From the NCBI GenBank assembly GCA_027563935.2, contig CM050453.2, positions 12,914,001-12,978,000 on the forward strand: DNA of 64,000 nucleotides, given 5' to 3'. The position numbers and the translations under genes were made by a program. Below are positions 51,101-58,755 of this stretch, one piece after another (the first letter of the stretch is position 1; each line of letters begins with the position of its first letter). The DNA is from Costus lasius (taxonomy: Eukaryota; Streptophyta; Magnoliopsida; Zingiberales; Costaceae). The notes beneath the pieces were generated by a model. The model saw only the letters and a program-made list of their open reading frames with translations, ran no database searches and was not told the DNA's origin.

Positions 51101-52822
51101 TTTACGAAATATCCTACCTCACATCCTATTCCTAAGACCTTAATTGCACGGAAGCAACACAAAGTCCCAATCATGCAATGGCATTGGAAGATGGACACAA
51201 AATGGTAAAATATGTAATGCTTGATTGTGTTTCTGAATTAGGAATGTAAATGGAAAAGTACAATTATCATGTGTAAACTGACACACAAAAATTGCATATA
51301 ATATGATCTTGGACATAGAAAAAAGGAATTGGCTAAACATGAACAATTATGTGATTTGGCGAGGAGCAACCATGTCTAAGTCTGCAGTATGTGCCAAGCA
51401 AACTTTTATTCTTCAAACAAAGATGGTTATGTGCACAAGAGGATTCCATAGACACACAAATAAGTACATATTAACTTAACATTTGCTTGTAAAAAATTAG
51501 GCATTACATAAAATGCATTACGACACGCGGAATGCATAGGCAACCAACTTATTGAGTTTGTGGACTTACAGCATTTCGATAGCTCTCATGATCTACATCC
51601 ATGTTCATTCTGCTACCAGATGTCTCAGGACTCAAGAGAGCATGCATAGGACTAGGTTCTCGGTTAAGAATAAGAGTGTTCACTATCCCATAATTACCCA
51701 CCACATGAGGTTGCCGCTCATCATGCCGCCATACACCATCAACATAGAACATATACTGCAGATAATGGTAATAAAATCAGTGAAAAAAATTAATATGAGA
51801 GAAGAAAATGCAGTAATTTTGATAGGATTTATGAGTTATAAAACCTCATGTGAAGTGGCAACACTGACATGGTTCATCCATGTCACACTAAAATTATGAA
51901 CGAACTATTATCCAGACATTATACTATATACAAATAGAAAAACAAACAAAAAATGGCAATAGAACAAATGAGCCGCATTTGTCCACATATGTTCATCTCA
52001 TTCGGCATTAGCTTATCCAGATTTCTCCAACTCATATATACTTGAGATTTCAAAAAGCAAACAGTTGATCTTCAAAGTAGGAATCACATAAAAAGAAACC
52101 AACACATGAGAACAATAAACTATTGCTAACCTGATGAACGCCAGGTGCTAAGCCATAGATAGCCTGAAATACAGTTGGGGAACCCTCAACAGGGGACATT
52201 TGTAACCGCTCAGTCCACCTATGATGAACATTTTAATAGTGAGAAGTAGAATAAAAAAGGCCAGATTCTAGAACATACAAAGTCAAGTAGGTCATTAATA
52301 ATTTGCGAAACAAAGTATTTCCTACATATTTGAATCTGGGCATCGATGTTGGAACTGTACCCAGTAAGAGAACAAATACAATTATGATTGCTGACTCATG
52401 ATTGCCATTAGTGATCAACATTATTGGGATTCTACAACATATCAAAAAGGAATAATTCATAAAAAAAATGTGATTTAGATTACTAATCAAGATCAACATG
52501 TTCTTAAAAAGGAAATTGGTGTATTTATCCAATGCAGAGAAAAGTAAATATTCAAACATCCCAGCTACACACAACCTAAGTGTTTATTCAGTTATTTGGG
52601 CAGCATTCCTTATGGTTCACATAACAAGAAAACAATGAAAAATCACTTAAACAAAAAAAGAAGATATTGAGTGCCGAAAAAGAGAGAATCTCACCTTGTA
52701 AAGGAACCAATAAGGAAAACCGTACTACCACCATAAGGCCAGACAAACCTCCATGGTATTAGCACTCCACCAGAAATTCCACCTGAATCCTGTGTACGAT
52801 CGGTTACAGAAGGAAACATCAT
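15196..52822 (-). CDS. SNF4: SNF4 / KIN-beta-gamma, SnRK1 regulatory subunit
   Basis: Plant-specific gamma-type regulatory subunit of the SnRK1 (AMPK/SNF1) energy-sensing kinase. Coding exons from GT/AG borders and protein similarity: 52695-52822, 52131-52218, 51570-51755, 50258-50365, 50093-50152, 47520-47609, 44856-44990, 41913-42057, 41607-41780, 40735-40798, 40518-40587, 15374-15488, 15196-15293. They sum to 1461 bases, 487 codons with the stop, matching the family's usual size. Residues about 15-100 form an AMPK-type glycogen-binding domain ([30 protein letters not shown]). CBS repeats follow ([87 protein letters not shown]). The start is the first of two adjacent ATGs, with an in-frame TAG upstream. 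Every junction keeps phase and no stop interrupts, so the gene looks functional despite a 25-kb intron 11. Confidence 0.93.
17070..17235. repeat. Compound microsatellite with 14-bp higher-order period
   Basis: Built from CATA tetramers arranged as (CATA)3CA, giving a 14-bp unit repeated head to tail, then grading into CATATA. The frames running through it on both strands (Tyr/His/Thr or Met/Tyr/Val/Cys repeats) are translations of the repeat and not genes. It lies directly beside an ACCGGTCC-type dispersed repeat at 17234. Confidence 0.95.
20457..20661 (-). repeat. 3' LTR of the composite gypsy element
   Basis: 205 bp, begins TG and ends CA. Roughly nine tenths identical by eye to the copy at 30304-30500, with a few small indels such as an extra TTTGG near 20640. 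On the element (minus) strand it follows the purine tract at 20662-20678. Confidence 0.8.
20662..20940 (-). other. Gypsy 3' internal remnant with polypurine tract
   Basis: Read on the minus strand it ends in SLEDKAVV, a stop, then the purine run GAGAGAGAGG directly before the LTR. This LEDK...-plus-purine-tract arrangement is typical of the 3' end of plant Ty3/gypsy pol. The upstream part is too decayed (several stops) to assign. At 20940 it abuts the viral protease fragment. Confidence 0.5.
20941..21960 (-). pseudogene. Endogenous badnavirus: coat-protein C-terminus, zinc finger and aspartic protease
   Basis: Part of a badnavirus-type polyprotein. The zinc finger [16 protein letters not shown] (pattern CXCX2CX4HX4C) is followed by an acidic linker and a second cysteine cluster that fits CX2CX11CX2CX4CX2C exactly, a pattern reported as characteristic of badnaviruses. 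The aspartic protease active site is ILDTGAS near the left end. The upstream basic region (about 21740-21960) is in another frame: a one-base shift lies in the A-rich run at about 21770-21785, just before the finger. The protease stops at 20941 and its remainder occurs elsewhere (23441-24236). The fragment is broken at both ends. Confidence 0.85.
21961..22262 (+). pseudogene. Endogenous badnavirus: coat-region fragment fused to promoter copy, inverted
   Basis: 21975-22130 repeats, in the opposite orientation, the coat-region segment found on the minus strand at about 24555-24715 ([17 protein letters not shown]). One extra codon's worth of bases follows GIWRTT. 22143-22262 is an inverted, nearly identical copy of the viral promoter segment at 28383-28500 (GACAAGACGTCACGACAAGC). 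It is joined head to tail in a way not found in a viral genome, so the frame running through the join is meaningless. Confidence 0.8.
22263..22612 (+). pseudogene. Endogenous badnavirus: acidic polyprotein segment (probable)
   Basis: Two overlapping frames encode acid-rich stretches ([17 protein letters not shown], then [17 protein letters not shown] and ending QSFKLEMTS), with a frame change around 22410-22440 and a G-rich run at 22350. An acidic region beside the coat protein is usual in this virus group. The segment sits between clear viral pieces and resembles nothing else in the window. Assignment is by position and composition only. Confidence 0.5.
22613..23018 (-). pseudogene. Endogenous badnavirus: movement-protein C-terminal part, copy 2
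   Basis: Second copy of the 30K-type movement-protein domain, nearly identical to 26550-26790 (EVDMTTN[RK][24 protein letters not shown]), and running further to the C-terminal side ([20 protein letters not shown]). The N-terminal half is absent. At 23013-23018 the six bases CAGTAT are shared between this copy and the plus-strand RT fragment that follows, a microhomology junction. Confidence 0.85.
23013..23460 (+). pseudogene. Endogenous badnavirus: RT/RNase H fragment lacking the catalytic motif
   Basis: About 98% identical by eye to 25670-26170. It starts at [10 protein letters not shown] and then jumps straight to KANGLILNR: the segment holding the YIDD catalytic motif and the following helix (about 72-75 bases) is deleted. 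The thumb/connection region and the first part of RNase H follow (ETDGSL). At about 23445 it is fused to an inverted RT copy around the short palindrome TGTCCTTGAGGACA. Confidence 0.85.
23441..24236 (-). pseudogene. Endogenous badnavirus: protease C-terminus and N-terminal half of reverse transcriptase
   Basis: Reads from the end of the aspartic protease ([20 protein letters not shown]) through the linker into RT fingers and palm ([46 protein letters not shown]), then stops at the inverted junction near 23445 before YIDD. Compared with the copy at 25186-26024, one leucine is missing after LPNIEL. It is the sense continuation of 24237-25181, but the zinc finger and protease core are deleted between them. 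Confidence 0.85.
24237..25181 (-). pseudogene. Endogenous badnavirus: coat-protein region of the polyprotein
   Basis: 314 codons open from 25181. The C-terminal third carries the capsid-type block [20 protein letters not shown] followed by [11 protein letters not shown]; the N-terminal part ([20 protein letters not shown]) is the less conserved region between movement and coat proteins in this group. A stop occurs right after VDKY, where the sequence jumps to the protease/RT segment at 24236, so the zinc finger that should follow is missing here and found at 20941-21960. The right end is fused to an inverted RT copy at about 25185. Confidence 0.8.
25186..26547 (+). pseudogene. Endogenous badnavirus: reverse transcriptase and RNase H, longest copy
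   Basis: Contains the RT palm motifs [20 protein letters not shown] and the catalytic [10 protein letters not shown] at about 25700-25720, then RNase H with [23 protein letters not shown] and LRTDCHAIV, ending [11 protein letters not shown]. The frame breaks once: an extra G at about 26010-26012 (compare 23284) brings a stop at 26024, and the downstream frame resumes to 26547. It is the most complete polymerase copy here. It faces the opposite way from the promoter, ORF1, ORF2 and movement protein next to it, so it is not expressible as viral pol. Confidence 0.9.
26550..27193 (-). pseudogene. Endogenous badnavirus: movement protein (start of ORF3 polyprotein)
   Basis: The N-terminus of the large polyprotein, a 30K-superfamily movement protein that in exogenous relatives gates plasmodesmata. 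The conserved core runs [50 protein letters not shown]. The ATG at 27193 overlaps the ORF2 stop by eight bases (ATGGCTAA), the coupled layout known in this group. At about 26550 the frame runs into the inverted RNase H copy and ends at 26525, so the rest of the polyprotein is lost. Confidence 0.85.
27186..27525 (-). pseudogene. Endogenous badnavirus: ORF2 (virion-associated-protein position), frameshifted
   Basis: The ORF1 stop and the ATG at 27525 overlap as ATGA, as in badnaviruses. A net one-base shift between about 27455 and 27500 puts the start codon out of frame with the body, whose open part runs 27461-27186 (91 codons). The body has a heptad-like middle ([18 protein letters not shown]) and a basic proline-containing tail ([13 protein letters not shown]), the features of the DNA-binding virion-associated protein in this position. 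Confidence 0.7.
27522..27872 (-). pseudogene. Endogenous badnavirus: ORF1
   Basis: An uninterrupted frame of 116 codons following the primer site and leader, with a predicted coiled-coil second half ([20 protein letters not shown]). Position, size and the ATGA overlap with ORF2 match badnavirus ORF1, a small protein of poorly known function. I assign it by position, not by a diagnostic motif. Confidence 0.65.
28135..28146 (-). promoter_or_regulatory. Viral tRNA-Met primer-binding site
   Basis: On the minus strand TGGTATCAAAGC, one base from the TGGTATCAGAGC consensus complementary to initiator tRNA-Met that all Caulimoviridae use to start minus-strand DNA synthesis. It lies about 265 bases before ORF1 and about 90 after the TATA box, as expected for a circular pararetrovirus genome. 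Confidence 0.85.
28231..28243 (-). promoter_or_regulatory. Viral TATA box
   Basis: CTCTATATAAGA on the minus strand, between the promoter block at 28383-28500 and the primer-binding site. Spacing suits the pregenomic RNA promoter of a badnavirus. Confidence 0.75.
28383..28507 (-). promoter_or_regulatory. Viral promoter upstream block, with TGACGT/GACGTC motifs
   Basis: On the minus strand it contains GCTGACGTGGAAAGATGG and GACAAGACGTCACGACAAGC, which hold TGACG-type (as-1/bZIP-like) sites common in caulimovirid promoters. The same block appears inverted at 22143-22262, differing by only a few bases, so at least two viral genome copies contributed. It begins directly at the end of the SIN3 fragment. 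Confidence 0.7.
28508..29351 (-). pseudogene. Captured fragment of a SIN3-like co-repressor gene
   Basis: The minus strand encodes a piece of the plant SIN3/SNL paired-amphipathic-helix histone-deacetylase scaffold: [36 protein letters not shown], an acidic linker, then [12 protein letters not shown] and [20 protein letters not shown], the start of the SIN3 C-terminal domain. Breaks: a stop near 29031, two adjacent stops near 28905, a 50-bp in-frame tandem duplication at about 28660-28755 (RFLNT.RPL twice), and a terminal stop after KTNS, where viral promoter sequence begins. The rest of SIN3 (PAH domains, HDAC-interacting domain) is absent. Coding is continuous over about 850 bp, so capture from spliced RNA is possible, though I cannot confirm the donor's introns. 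The point where gypsy gag gives way to SIN3 lies somewhere in 29200-29351. Confidence 0.8.
29352..30303 (-). pseudogene. Gypsy leader and gag relic of the composite element
   Basis: Directly inside the right (5') LTR, the minus strand starts ATTGGTCCGACTTGTCAG, the position of a primer-binding site, but I could not match it to a tRNA. A short open stretch begins [16 protein letters not shown] at about 29790. At about 29510-29350, interrupted by stops, gag-like sequence reads [17 protein letters not shown] and [10 protein letters not shown]. The frame then runs on into the SIN3 fragment. Confidence 0.6.
30304..30500 (-). repeat. 5' LTR of the composite gypsy element
   Basis: 197 bp, TGATAG...CATAACA, paired with 20457-20661. 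The immediately adjacent copia RT relic ([18 protein letters not shown], then HSIFI) resumes with YVDDI on the far side of the other LTR, which proves that this is an insertion point. Confidence 0.8.
34978..35242 (+). repeat. Tandem duplication of a 5' untranslated exon
   Basis: Two roughly 125-140 bp copies of the same segment. Each holds CCCCTCTCATTACTCATC, a CT-rich tract, an acceptor-like CTGTGCAG, GGTTG.TGAACGAG-like sequence and a GTATGCAAC donor. They sit upstream of the transposase and look like a duplicated 5' UTR exon with its splice sites. The 209-codon frame across 34477-35106 shows no known domain. Confidence 0.6.
36227..37567 (+). CDS. Harbinger DDE transposase
   Basis: Three coding exons, 36227-36745, 36822-37047 and 37119-37567, with GT/AG borders give 397 residues and no interruption. 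The start ATG follows an acceptor-like TTTTTATAG at 36215, implying a 5' UTR intron. N-terminal residues carry a helix-turn-helix region ([20 protein letters not shown]). The RNase H-fold catalytic triad is all present: D in [10 protein letters not shown] in [13 protein letters not shown] in [14 protein letters not shown]. The family transposase cuts at the TIRs together with the Myb-like partner encoded 180 bp downstream on the same strand. Length is normal for the family. Confidence 0.9.
37751..38777 (+). CDS. Harbinger-associated Myb/SANT-like DNA-binding protein
   Basis: Two exons, 37751-38092 and 38175-38777, give 314 residues. The N-terminal domain ([20 protein letters not shown], then [16 protein letters not shown], and [20 protein letters not shown]) is the trihelix Myb/SANT-like fold found in the second gene of PIF/Harbinger elements, where it brings the transposase to the nucleus and to the element ends. 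A lysine/arginine block ([12 protein letters not shown]) looks like a nuclear signal. The C-terminal stretch ([20 protein letters not shown]) is also seen in such proteins. It is intact, in the same orientation as the transposase. Confidence 0.85.
38778..40247 (+). other. Harbinger 3' region
   Basis: T-rich non-coding sequence between the Myb-like gene and the right TIR. The only structure seen is the 62-bp tandem duplication listed at 39461-39584. The right 120 bases are polypyrimidine/polypurine (TTTCCTTCCC-type) like the left end. Confidence 0.6.
39461..39584. repeat. Perfect 62-bp tandem duplication
   Basis: Two head-to-tail units beginning TGTGTTGTCCAATGATGAGT, with no difference seen between them, which suggests a recent event. 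Located in the 3' non-coding part of the Harbinger element. Confidence 0.9.
42058..44855 (-). other. SNF4 intron 7
   Basis: Between the exons encoding GELIH and AGPCDSL. Apart from the LINE relic at about 42840-43165, it is AT-rich with no coding signal. Confidence 0.8.
42840..43165 (-). pseudogene. LINE ORF2 C-terminal fragment in SNF4 intron 7
   Basis: A minus-strand frame contains [20 protein letters not shown], then [13 protein letters not shown], the pattern of the zinc-binding region after reverse transcriptase in plant LINEs (N.A...K..W.....SLWV.W). No RT or poly-A tail is visible nearby, so only a relic remains. It sits between SNF4 exons 7 and 8. Confidence 0.5.
44991..47519 (-). 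other. SNF4 intron 6 with a GC-rich dispersed repeat
   Basis: 45545-45900 is a GC-rich island starting AAATACCGGTTCAGACCGGA and ending with CCGATTCCTGGTTCAAACC, one of the dispersed ACCGGT-rich repeats. Open frames here on both strands have no known domain. The rest is ordinary intron. Confidence 0.6.
48590..49160. repeat. Two ACCGGTAC-rich dispersed repeats in SNF4 intron 5
   Basis: 48595-48785 contains CTCCGGTACATACGGG, TAGTACCGGTACCATTTAG and CTGAACCGGTACACC. 49075-49155 contains a (TA)n run and GCCGGTACAAACCAGTATTA. They match blocks at 240-770, 960-1100, 17035-17250 and 45545-45900 in vocabulary and share a final AAACC(A/T)TGG-like end. Confidence 0.5.
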
Positions 52823-53369
52823 AACAAAACTCTCAAATGCACTGTCCAACTAATTCTTTTCGGAACTTCACCAACGGCTTCTACCAAAAGGCTTAACGCA
52901 CAAGAAAAACCATTTCCCGTTCCAATGATTCTCATCCACATAAAGCATAGTGGGAACTGCATGAAACAAAGAAATGCCCCATTGCCCTGCACTAAAAACT
53001 TCAAATTTGATCTTCTTTCTAATACGGCCGCCTAACCAATCTCTCCGGGAATCTCAAACTAATCACTGCCTTCGTGCTGGGAAACACCACCGAGTTATCT
53101 GCTATCCATCAAATTACCAAATCACAACAGTAAAATTACAGCCTAGTCCACAAGAACCCGAAGACGCCAATATGACAAATTCCCCCAATTCGAAAGACTC
53201 TTTGATAAAACTCAGTGCGAATCCAGGTTCCACGTCGCAGACGCCTCAAATTTCTCATATGTCACAAAAAAACCAAATGAAAACCGCAATTATCGTTACT
53301 AATCAATCAAACCCACGTCAATCAGAAACCCTAATTTGACTAGAAGGAGAACGAGAGAAATAAAAGTAC

Positions 53370-53560
53370 CAGAAGCGCTCGGGAACCGAGTGAAGATCTT
53401 AATCGGCGCAACAGCAGATGGCAGAAAGCATAGACGCCACAATGATTTGCTCCAAGGAGTGAAGGAACAGCCGCAGCCAATTAGGGAAGAAACAGAAAGC
53501 CGATGTGAGAAAGAGAGAATAACAGGAGAAGACGTCGTAAAAAAAAATAAAGATTATATT
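53370..53560 (-). other. Probable SNF4 5' untranslated exon and promoter-proximal DNA
   Basis: Upstream of the SNF4 start the minus strand has a GC-rich stretch ending in a possible donor, GTACTTTT, at 53369, which would splice to the exon containing the ATG at 52822. The sequence to the right (53560-54480) is AT-rich with no gene. Placement is tentative. Confidence 0.35.
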
Positions 53561-53809
53561 CCTTTTCTCGATTTGTTATTTGTTTATTTTATTTTATTCC
53601 GACGGCGAAGGCTACGGAAAAAAAAAGAACAGGACTGCGTCGCGGGCACGATGGTGAGATCTGAGCCGCAATTAACAGATCGTTCGGTGATAGAACGTGC
53701 CCGTCGGACACCATTTTGCAGGTATTTCTCACACTATTTTAAAAATATTACGTGGTGTGATTCTATAGGCCAAAAGCAGGTCCCACCTATATATAGAAGT
53801 ATTTACTGA

Positions 53810-54481
53810 ATTTATCAAAAAATATTATTATTTTTTAATTACTAAATTTTAAAAAAATAAAACTGAACCGAATTTTATAAAAATAGAAATCTTACCGAAT
53901 TTTAAGTAAATTCAATGAATTACCAAAAATATAATACTATAGTTTAATCCATACACATTATACCACTATGTAAGCAACACTATAACTATACTATCAGACT
54001 TTATCTTTTTTTTAATGACATGATAATGCATCAAGTTATCTATACATACACGAGCTCAAATGAGCTGATAATGACATAATAATGCATCACACTTTATCTT
54101 TGTTATCGATGGTGGCGATGCCACCCTTAGTGTCGCGTTTGGCTTCTTGAATTCCCACCGAAAGCTCGTTGAAATGAGTTATGGAGTTGCTAATCCCCAC
54201 GACAATTCATTTGTGAAAATTGAGAAGTGATGAAAGCGACGACATGTGTTAGAGAACTCGTTGGTGTAAACGCAAGCCTCAGGTCTATCGATCTTACTAT
54301 GATGGAGATCAGCACAAATGGAGGCCAGAGTTGGGTTTAGGTTTAAACTAGGTTAAGTGCAATTTATTAAAAATAAATTAGGTTAAATTTTAGGTTTGTG
54401 TTGATATTTGATTTAGATTGGCTCAACATATTAAGCGATTCAATTTTAGGGTCAATCGAGAGACAATTTTCAAATTAGATG
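53810..54481. other. Intergenic DNA upstream of SNF4
   Basis: AT-rich, with a short duplicated word ATAATGACAT..TAATGCATCA around 54015-54090. No gene recognised. Confidence 0.5.
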
Positions 54482-54670
54482 ATTATTGATCAATATTTTG
54501 GCTCCTTATGTTATCATGTCATGTTTTCTTCTTTTTGTAATGACTACACAAAGTAGTGCATTGACTATATTAACTTCATTATTGATCAACATTTTGGTTC
54601 CTTATATTATCATGTCATGTTTTCTTCTTTTGTAATGACTACACATAGTAGTGCATGACTATATTAACTT
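54482..54670. repeat. 96-bp tandem duplication at the LINE insertion site
   Basis: Two units, starting ATTATTGATCAATATTTTGG (54482) and ATTATTGATCAACATTTTGG (54578), a few differences apart. The LINE inserted just after the second unit's end. Confidence 0.85.
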
Positions 54671-54683
54671 GTATGCAGCTAAT

Positions 54684-57600
54684 CAAAGTGTTGTGCAGAC
54701 TTGATAGGGTTTTTGCCGCCACCCCCCCTGATTGGATTGGTTTGGTAGCTCTCGGGTCCTACACCTGGCCCGTAGTGTTTCTGACCATGCCCCTCTCCTG
54801 ATTACTATCAGTAGTTCCTTGAAACGCCCTGCTAAGCTATTTCGCTTCCAGTCGTACTGGACTGAGTATGCTGATGTCCATCAAATTGTTGACACTAATT
54901 GGCTTAATTTAGATCACCAGTACCCGGCTGATTGGGACTTTTCTTCTCGTCTCCTTAGCATTAGAAGAGACCTCTCCACTTGGAACTCTAAATTCCTTGG
55001 CAAACTTGAAAAATCTCTTGATCTCAACCCTTTCTCACATTACTGATTTACAATCCCTTGAAGCTGCATGGCCCCTTTCATCCCTTGAGGAAGCTAATCT
55101 TAATTCCTACATTAATAAGTCCAAAGCTCTTACTAGACAAATCTCTCTTAAATGGTGGACTCTTTTTCATCATCTTGTTTCCACCTGGGCCTGAGCTAAT
55201 CTTATCCATAGTATTATCTTAGACTCAGGAGACCTTGTTTCGGATCCTTAATCCATTGTCCAATCTTTTGCTAATTTTTTCACTAGCCTCTGGCATCCTA
55301 TCCATAATGATTTATCTCATGATTGTGAGGGCCCTTCTGACTTTTTTCAACATCTTCAATCCTCCTCTTTCCTAAACTTGATGTCTGAAGCCGCTTCTAG
55401 TCACCTGATCTCTCTCTTCCAACCTAGCGAGCTCAACTTTGTCATCTCCAATCTCCCCAATGGTAAAAGCCTTGGCCCAGATGGCTTCGCCAATGGATTT
55501 TACAAAACCTTCTGGCATCATATTGAGCCTGACTTTTCTCGATTTATAGAATCTTTCTTCCTTACTCCTTTCATTCCCCCTTCTTGGGGTGAGACTTTGT
55601 TAATTTTCATCCCTAAAATTGTTAATCCTAGGCATATTCAAGATTTTCGGCCCATCTCCCTTTGTAACGTCTCTTATCATATTCTTGCTAAGACCCTTGC
55701 TAATCGCCTTCGTGATCTTATGTCTGATCTTGTCAATATTGAACAATCGGCTTTCATCAAGGGCCGTAGTATACACGATAATATCTCTACCATTCAGGAG
55801 CTTACCCATATTGTGCATTCTTCTAAAGGCAAACATCCACTCATTCTTCTCAAAATTGATCTTGCCAAAGCCTTTGATAGTGTTAAGTGGGATGCTATTT
55901 ACCATACTCTTTACATTCACAATTTCCCTCCAAAATTCATCACTTGGATTAAGGCCTGCATTGAGTCGACTAAGTTTTCTTGTTTCATTAATGGGGTTGC
56001 TTCTAAGCACTTCTCTAGCTCTAGAGGTCTTAGACAAGGGGATCCCCTCTCCCCTATCTCTTTGTTCTTGTCATGGATGTTCTTTATCTCATCCTTAAAA
56101 GTCAAATGGAAGTTGGTAGCTTCATTCCTTTCAACCTTAAAAATCAAAATCGAATTTCTCATCTCATGTATGCTAATGATTTGATCCTTTGCTTTAAAGC
56201 CACCCCTAAGTCTTGTAGGGGTATCCTTAATTCCCTTCACACCTTCTCCGTTTTCTTGGGATTGCACCTTAACCATGCCAAATCTAGAGTTTACTTTCCT
56301 AAATCTTGTCCCTCTCACACAAGACATTCTATCTTGCATACGCTGAATATTCATGAAGGTTATTTTCCTTTCAAGTACTTAGGGGCTTTTATTTCTCTTA
56401 CTTCTGTCTCCCGAGTTGCTCTTCGTGCCTGTCCAAATGCTGCACTTCATCATCTCAACTCGTGGAACAATCAGCTCCTCTCGCAAGCGGGTAAAATCGC
56501 TCTTGTTAATTCCACCCTTGTTGCTACTCCTATCCATGCTTTAATCTCCACTAGGATGCCCAATTCCTCTCTTGAGAAATTTAATAGCATCTCTAGGCAA
56601 TTCATCTGGAAGCATGGGTCTCAAACTAAGGGTCTCCACCTTATTAATTGGGAAACCGTTATCTTGCCCAAGAAGTTTGGGGGCTTGGGGGTGAAAGATT
56701 TCAGATACTTGAGGCTTGCCTTGCAATGTAAAAAAATTCTTGATGTTTTGAATCAAAGGAATACCATCTGGGTCAAGGTGGCTTTGGCTAACTATGGGAT
56801 CCCTGATCCCTGGAATGCTAAGCGTTCTAAATGCTATAACTGCAATTGGAAGGGTTTTCTCTTGGACTTAAATGATTTGAAGCTTGGTCTCTCTACTCAT
56901 ATTGGTTTTGGTCAGCGTGCTTCTCTGCTTGGCTCCCCTTGGTGTTCTGATCTTCCTCTTCGATATAAGCCCTCATTTGTTGCTTCTATTTCGGCTGATT
57001 TTCTTGTTTGCTCCTTAATGCAGGAAGGCCAATGGAATGTTGATAGTTACCCTTGGCTTGGTTGGCGCACGCTTTGGATGTTGCATGTTGCCCTGAGCAT
57101 TCTTGTCTTTGGTTGGAAGCTGCTTCATCGGAAGCTTCCCACCTCTGACTTTCTTGCGTTCATTGGCATCGGCAAGACTCGTCCTTGCGTTTTTTGTGAT
57201 AGTTTCTCTGATTCTATTCAACACATGTTTTATAATTGTGCTTTTATTAACAATATCTGGAATTAGTTAGCTATGCTTTTGAATGTTTCTATTACTCCCC
57301 ACGTGAACTGGGCTGAAGGTAGTTGGCTTTTTGGTGCTGCTCCATTTCCTGAACTTGTTTTGATTGTTTTTTGGTCCCTCTGGAAGGCTCGTAATGATTA
57401 CATTTTCTTTGGTTCTCTATCGATTTTATCTGAAATTTTGAGACGTGCTCTTGCTGATTTCAATGACGCTTTCAAAGCTTTTAAGTCCGAAGGAAATGAG
57501 GGTCCTCATCACCTGCCTAATTCTATTGCCAAATGGATTGTTCCTTCCCCAGGCTGGCTTAAAATCAATGTGGATGGATCCTGGAAAGCAGCCTCAAATC

Positions 57601-58063
57601 TTGCAGGTATTGCTTATCTCATTAGAGATCACTTAGGTAATTGCTCTCTTGTCGTTTCTATGCAGGTGCAAGTTGCTGATTCATTGGAAGCGGAGCTTCT
57701 TGTGTTGCAGAGTGCCATTAGCTTTGTGTATTCAGATCAAGCTCAATTTGGGAACAAAACCATCTTCGAGACTGACTGTCAAGCTGCCTGTGCTGCTTTA
57801 AATTTGGAGTCTTCACATCTGCGGGCTAGTAGCAAGAATCTCATTCGTGAGATAAACTTTATGTTGTCTAATTGGAATCAAAATTCTGTGTATTTTGTTC
57901 ATCGTGAAGTTAACCAGGCTGCTAACTGGTTAGCCACTTTTGCTGTAAATTCCCTTAATCGCTCCATTTGGACTGAGAGCTTGCCTCCCTGCCTTGACTG
58001 TATTTTAGCCTCTGATTGTGGCTCATATCTATAATATTTTTGCTTGGTTTAAAACAAAAAAAA
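54684..58063 (+). mobile_element. 5'-truncated L1-type LINE with 17-bp target duplication
   Basis: Bounded by the direct repeat ACTTGTATGCAGCTAAT at 54667-54683 and 58065-58081 and ending in an A-rich tail (58051-58064), the classic product of target-primed reverse transcription. It begins inside the endonuclease domain, so the ORF1 region and most of the endonuclease were never copied. The intact target duplication implies the ends are not ancient, although the reading frame is broken in several places. Confidence 0.92.
54690..58034 (+). pseudogene. LINE ORF2: endonuclease end, reverse transcriptase, RNase H
   Basis: In order: endonuclease C-terminus (LDRVF, then ARSVSDHAPLLITISS), RT (NFVISNLPNGKSLGPDGFAN, FRPISLCNVSYHILAKTLAN, LKIDLAKAFDSVKWDAIY, RGLRQGDPLSP), zinc-binding tail (GLGVKDFRYLRLALQCKKIL), and plant-type RNase H (INVDGSWKAASN, SLEAELLVLQSA, ETDCQAACAA) ending at 58034. 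Breaks: a frame change soon after the C-run at 54720, stops between 55046 and 55378, a one-base shift just after DPLSP (about 56050), and an in-frame TAG at 57264-57266. The RT active-site block reads YANDLILC, where the family has ADD, so one catalytic aspartate is asparagine. Confidence 0.9.
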
Positions 58064-58081
58064 AACTTGTATGCAGCTAAT

Positions 58082-58746
58082 GCTCATAGGTATAGGCTCT
58101 GCTTGGCACACCTGAAACTTTTAGTTTTGTTAGTTGAAAAGTGTTAGATTGAAAAATAGCTTATTAAAAAAGTTAAAAATGTGTTTTGCTAAATTGTTAT
58201 ACTAGTCAATATATTATTTTTTATTAAATTTTTTATAAAAGAGAAAATTTTAAATAATAATAAAAAATAAATTTAGATTTAATAATTTTTATTAAAATAA
58301 TAATTTTACCGTTGAAAGAATGCACAAATGTATGTGTGAGTATGAGGTGCAAAAAAAATTATAGCTAGAAAGCTGCCAAAAGCATCTTCCTGCCAGCTTT
58401 TCTAAACTCATGCTGCTTCTCGATTTGGAACGTATAAGTAGTTTGCTAAATACCTCAGTTTTTTTAAAATTTACTGATTTAACTCACAAAAGCAACTGAT
58501 CAGGTGCGCTAAATAGGGCTACAGTTGATAACATTCACGTTTCTAAGGTTGGTCTTCAAACAAACATTAACATTTGTGACAAAGGTGTTAAAACTATTAG
58601 TACGAATCTTGGTTGCATGAGAATTTTGATTGGGAAAAATATTAAGTTCAAAAAGGATATCAAAGGGAATCTCTTGGTCTTCTTTAGTGCTATCTCGAAA
58701 GGCAAAGGCCTTCTACTTGTCAAATATTTAAAATGGGGTAGAGACT
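58082..58746. other. AT-rich intergenic DNA
   Basis: No gene or clear element between the LINE and the next MITE. Confidence 0.5.
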
Positions 58747-58755
58747 AGGTTAAGG

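Noticed and set aside
55600..56354. Two 145-codon minus-strand frames
   Set aside because: They are shadows of the LINE reverse transcriptase on the plus strand.
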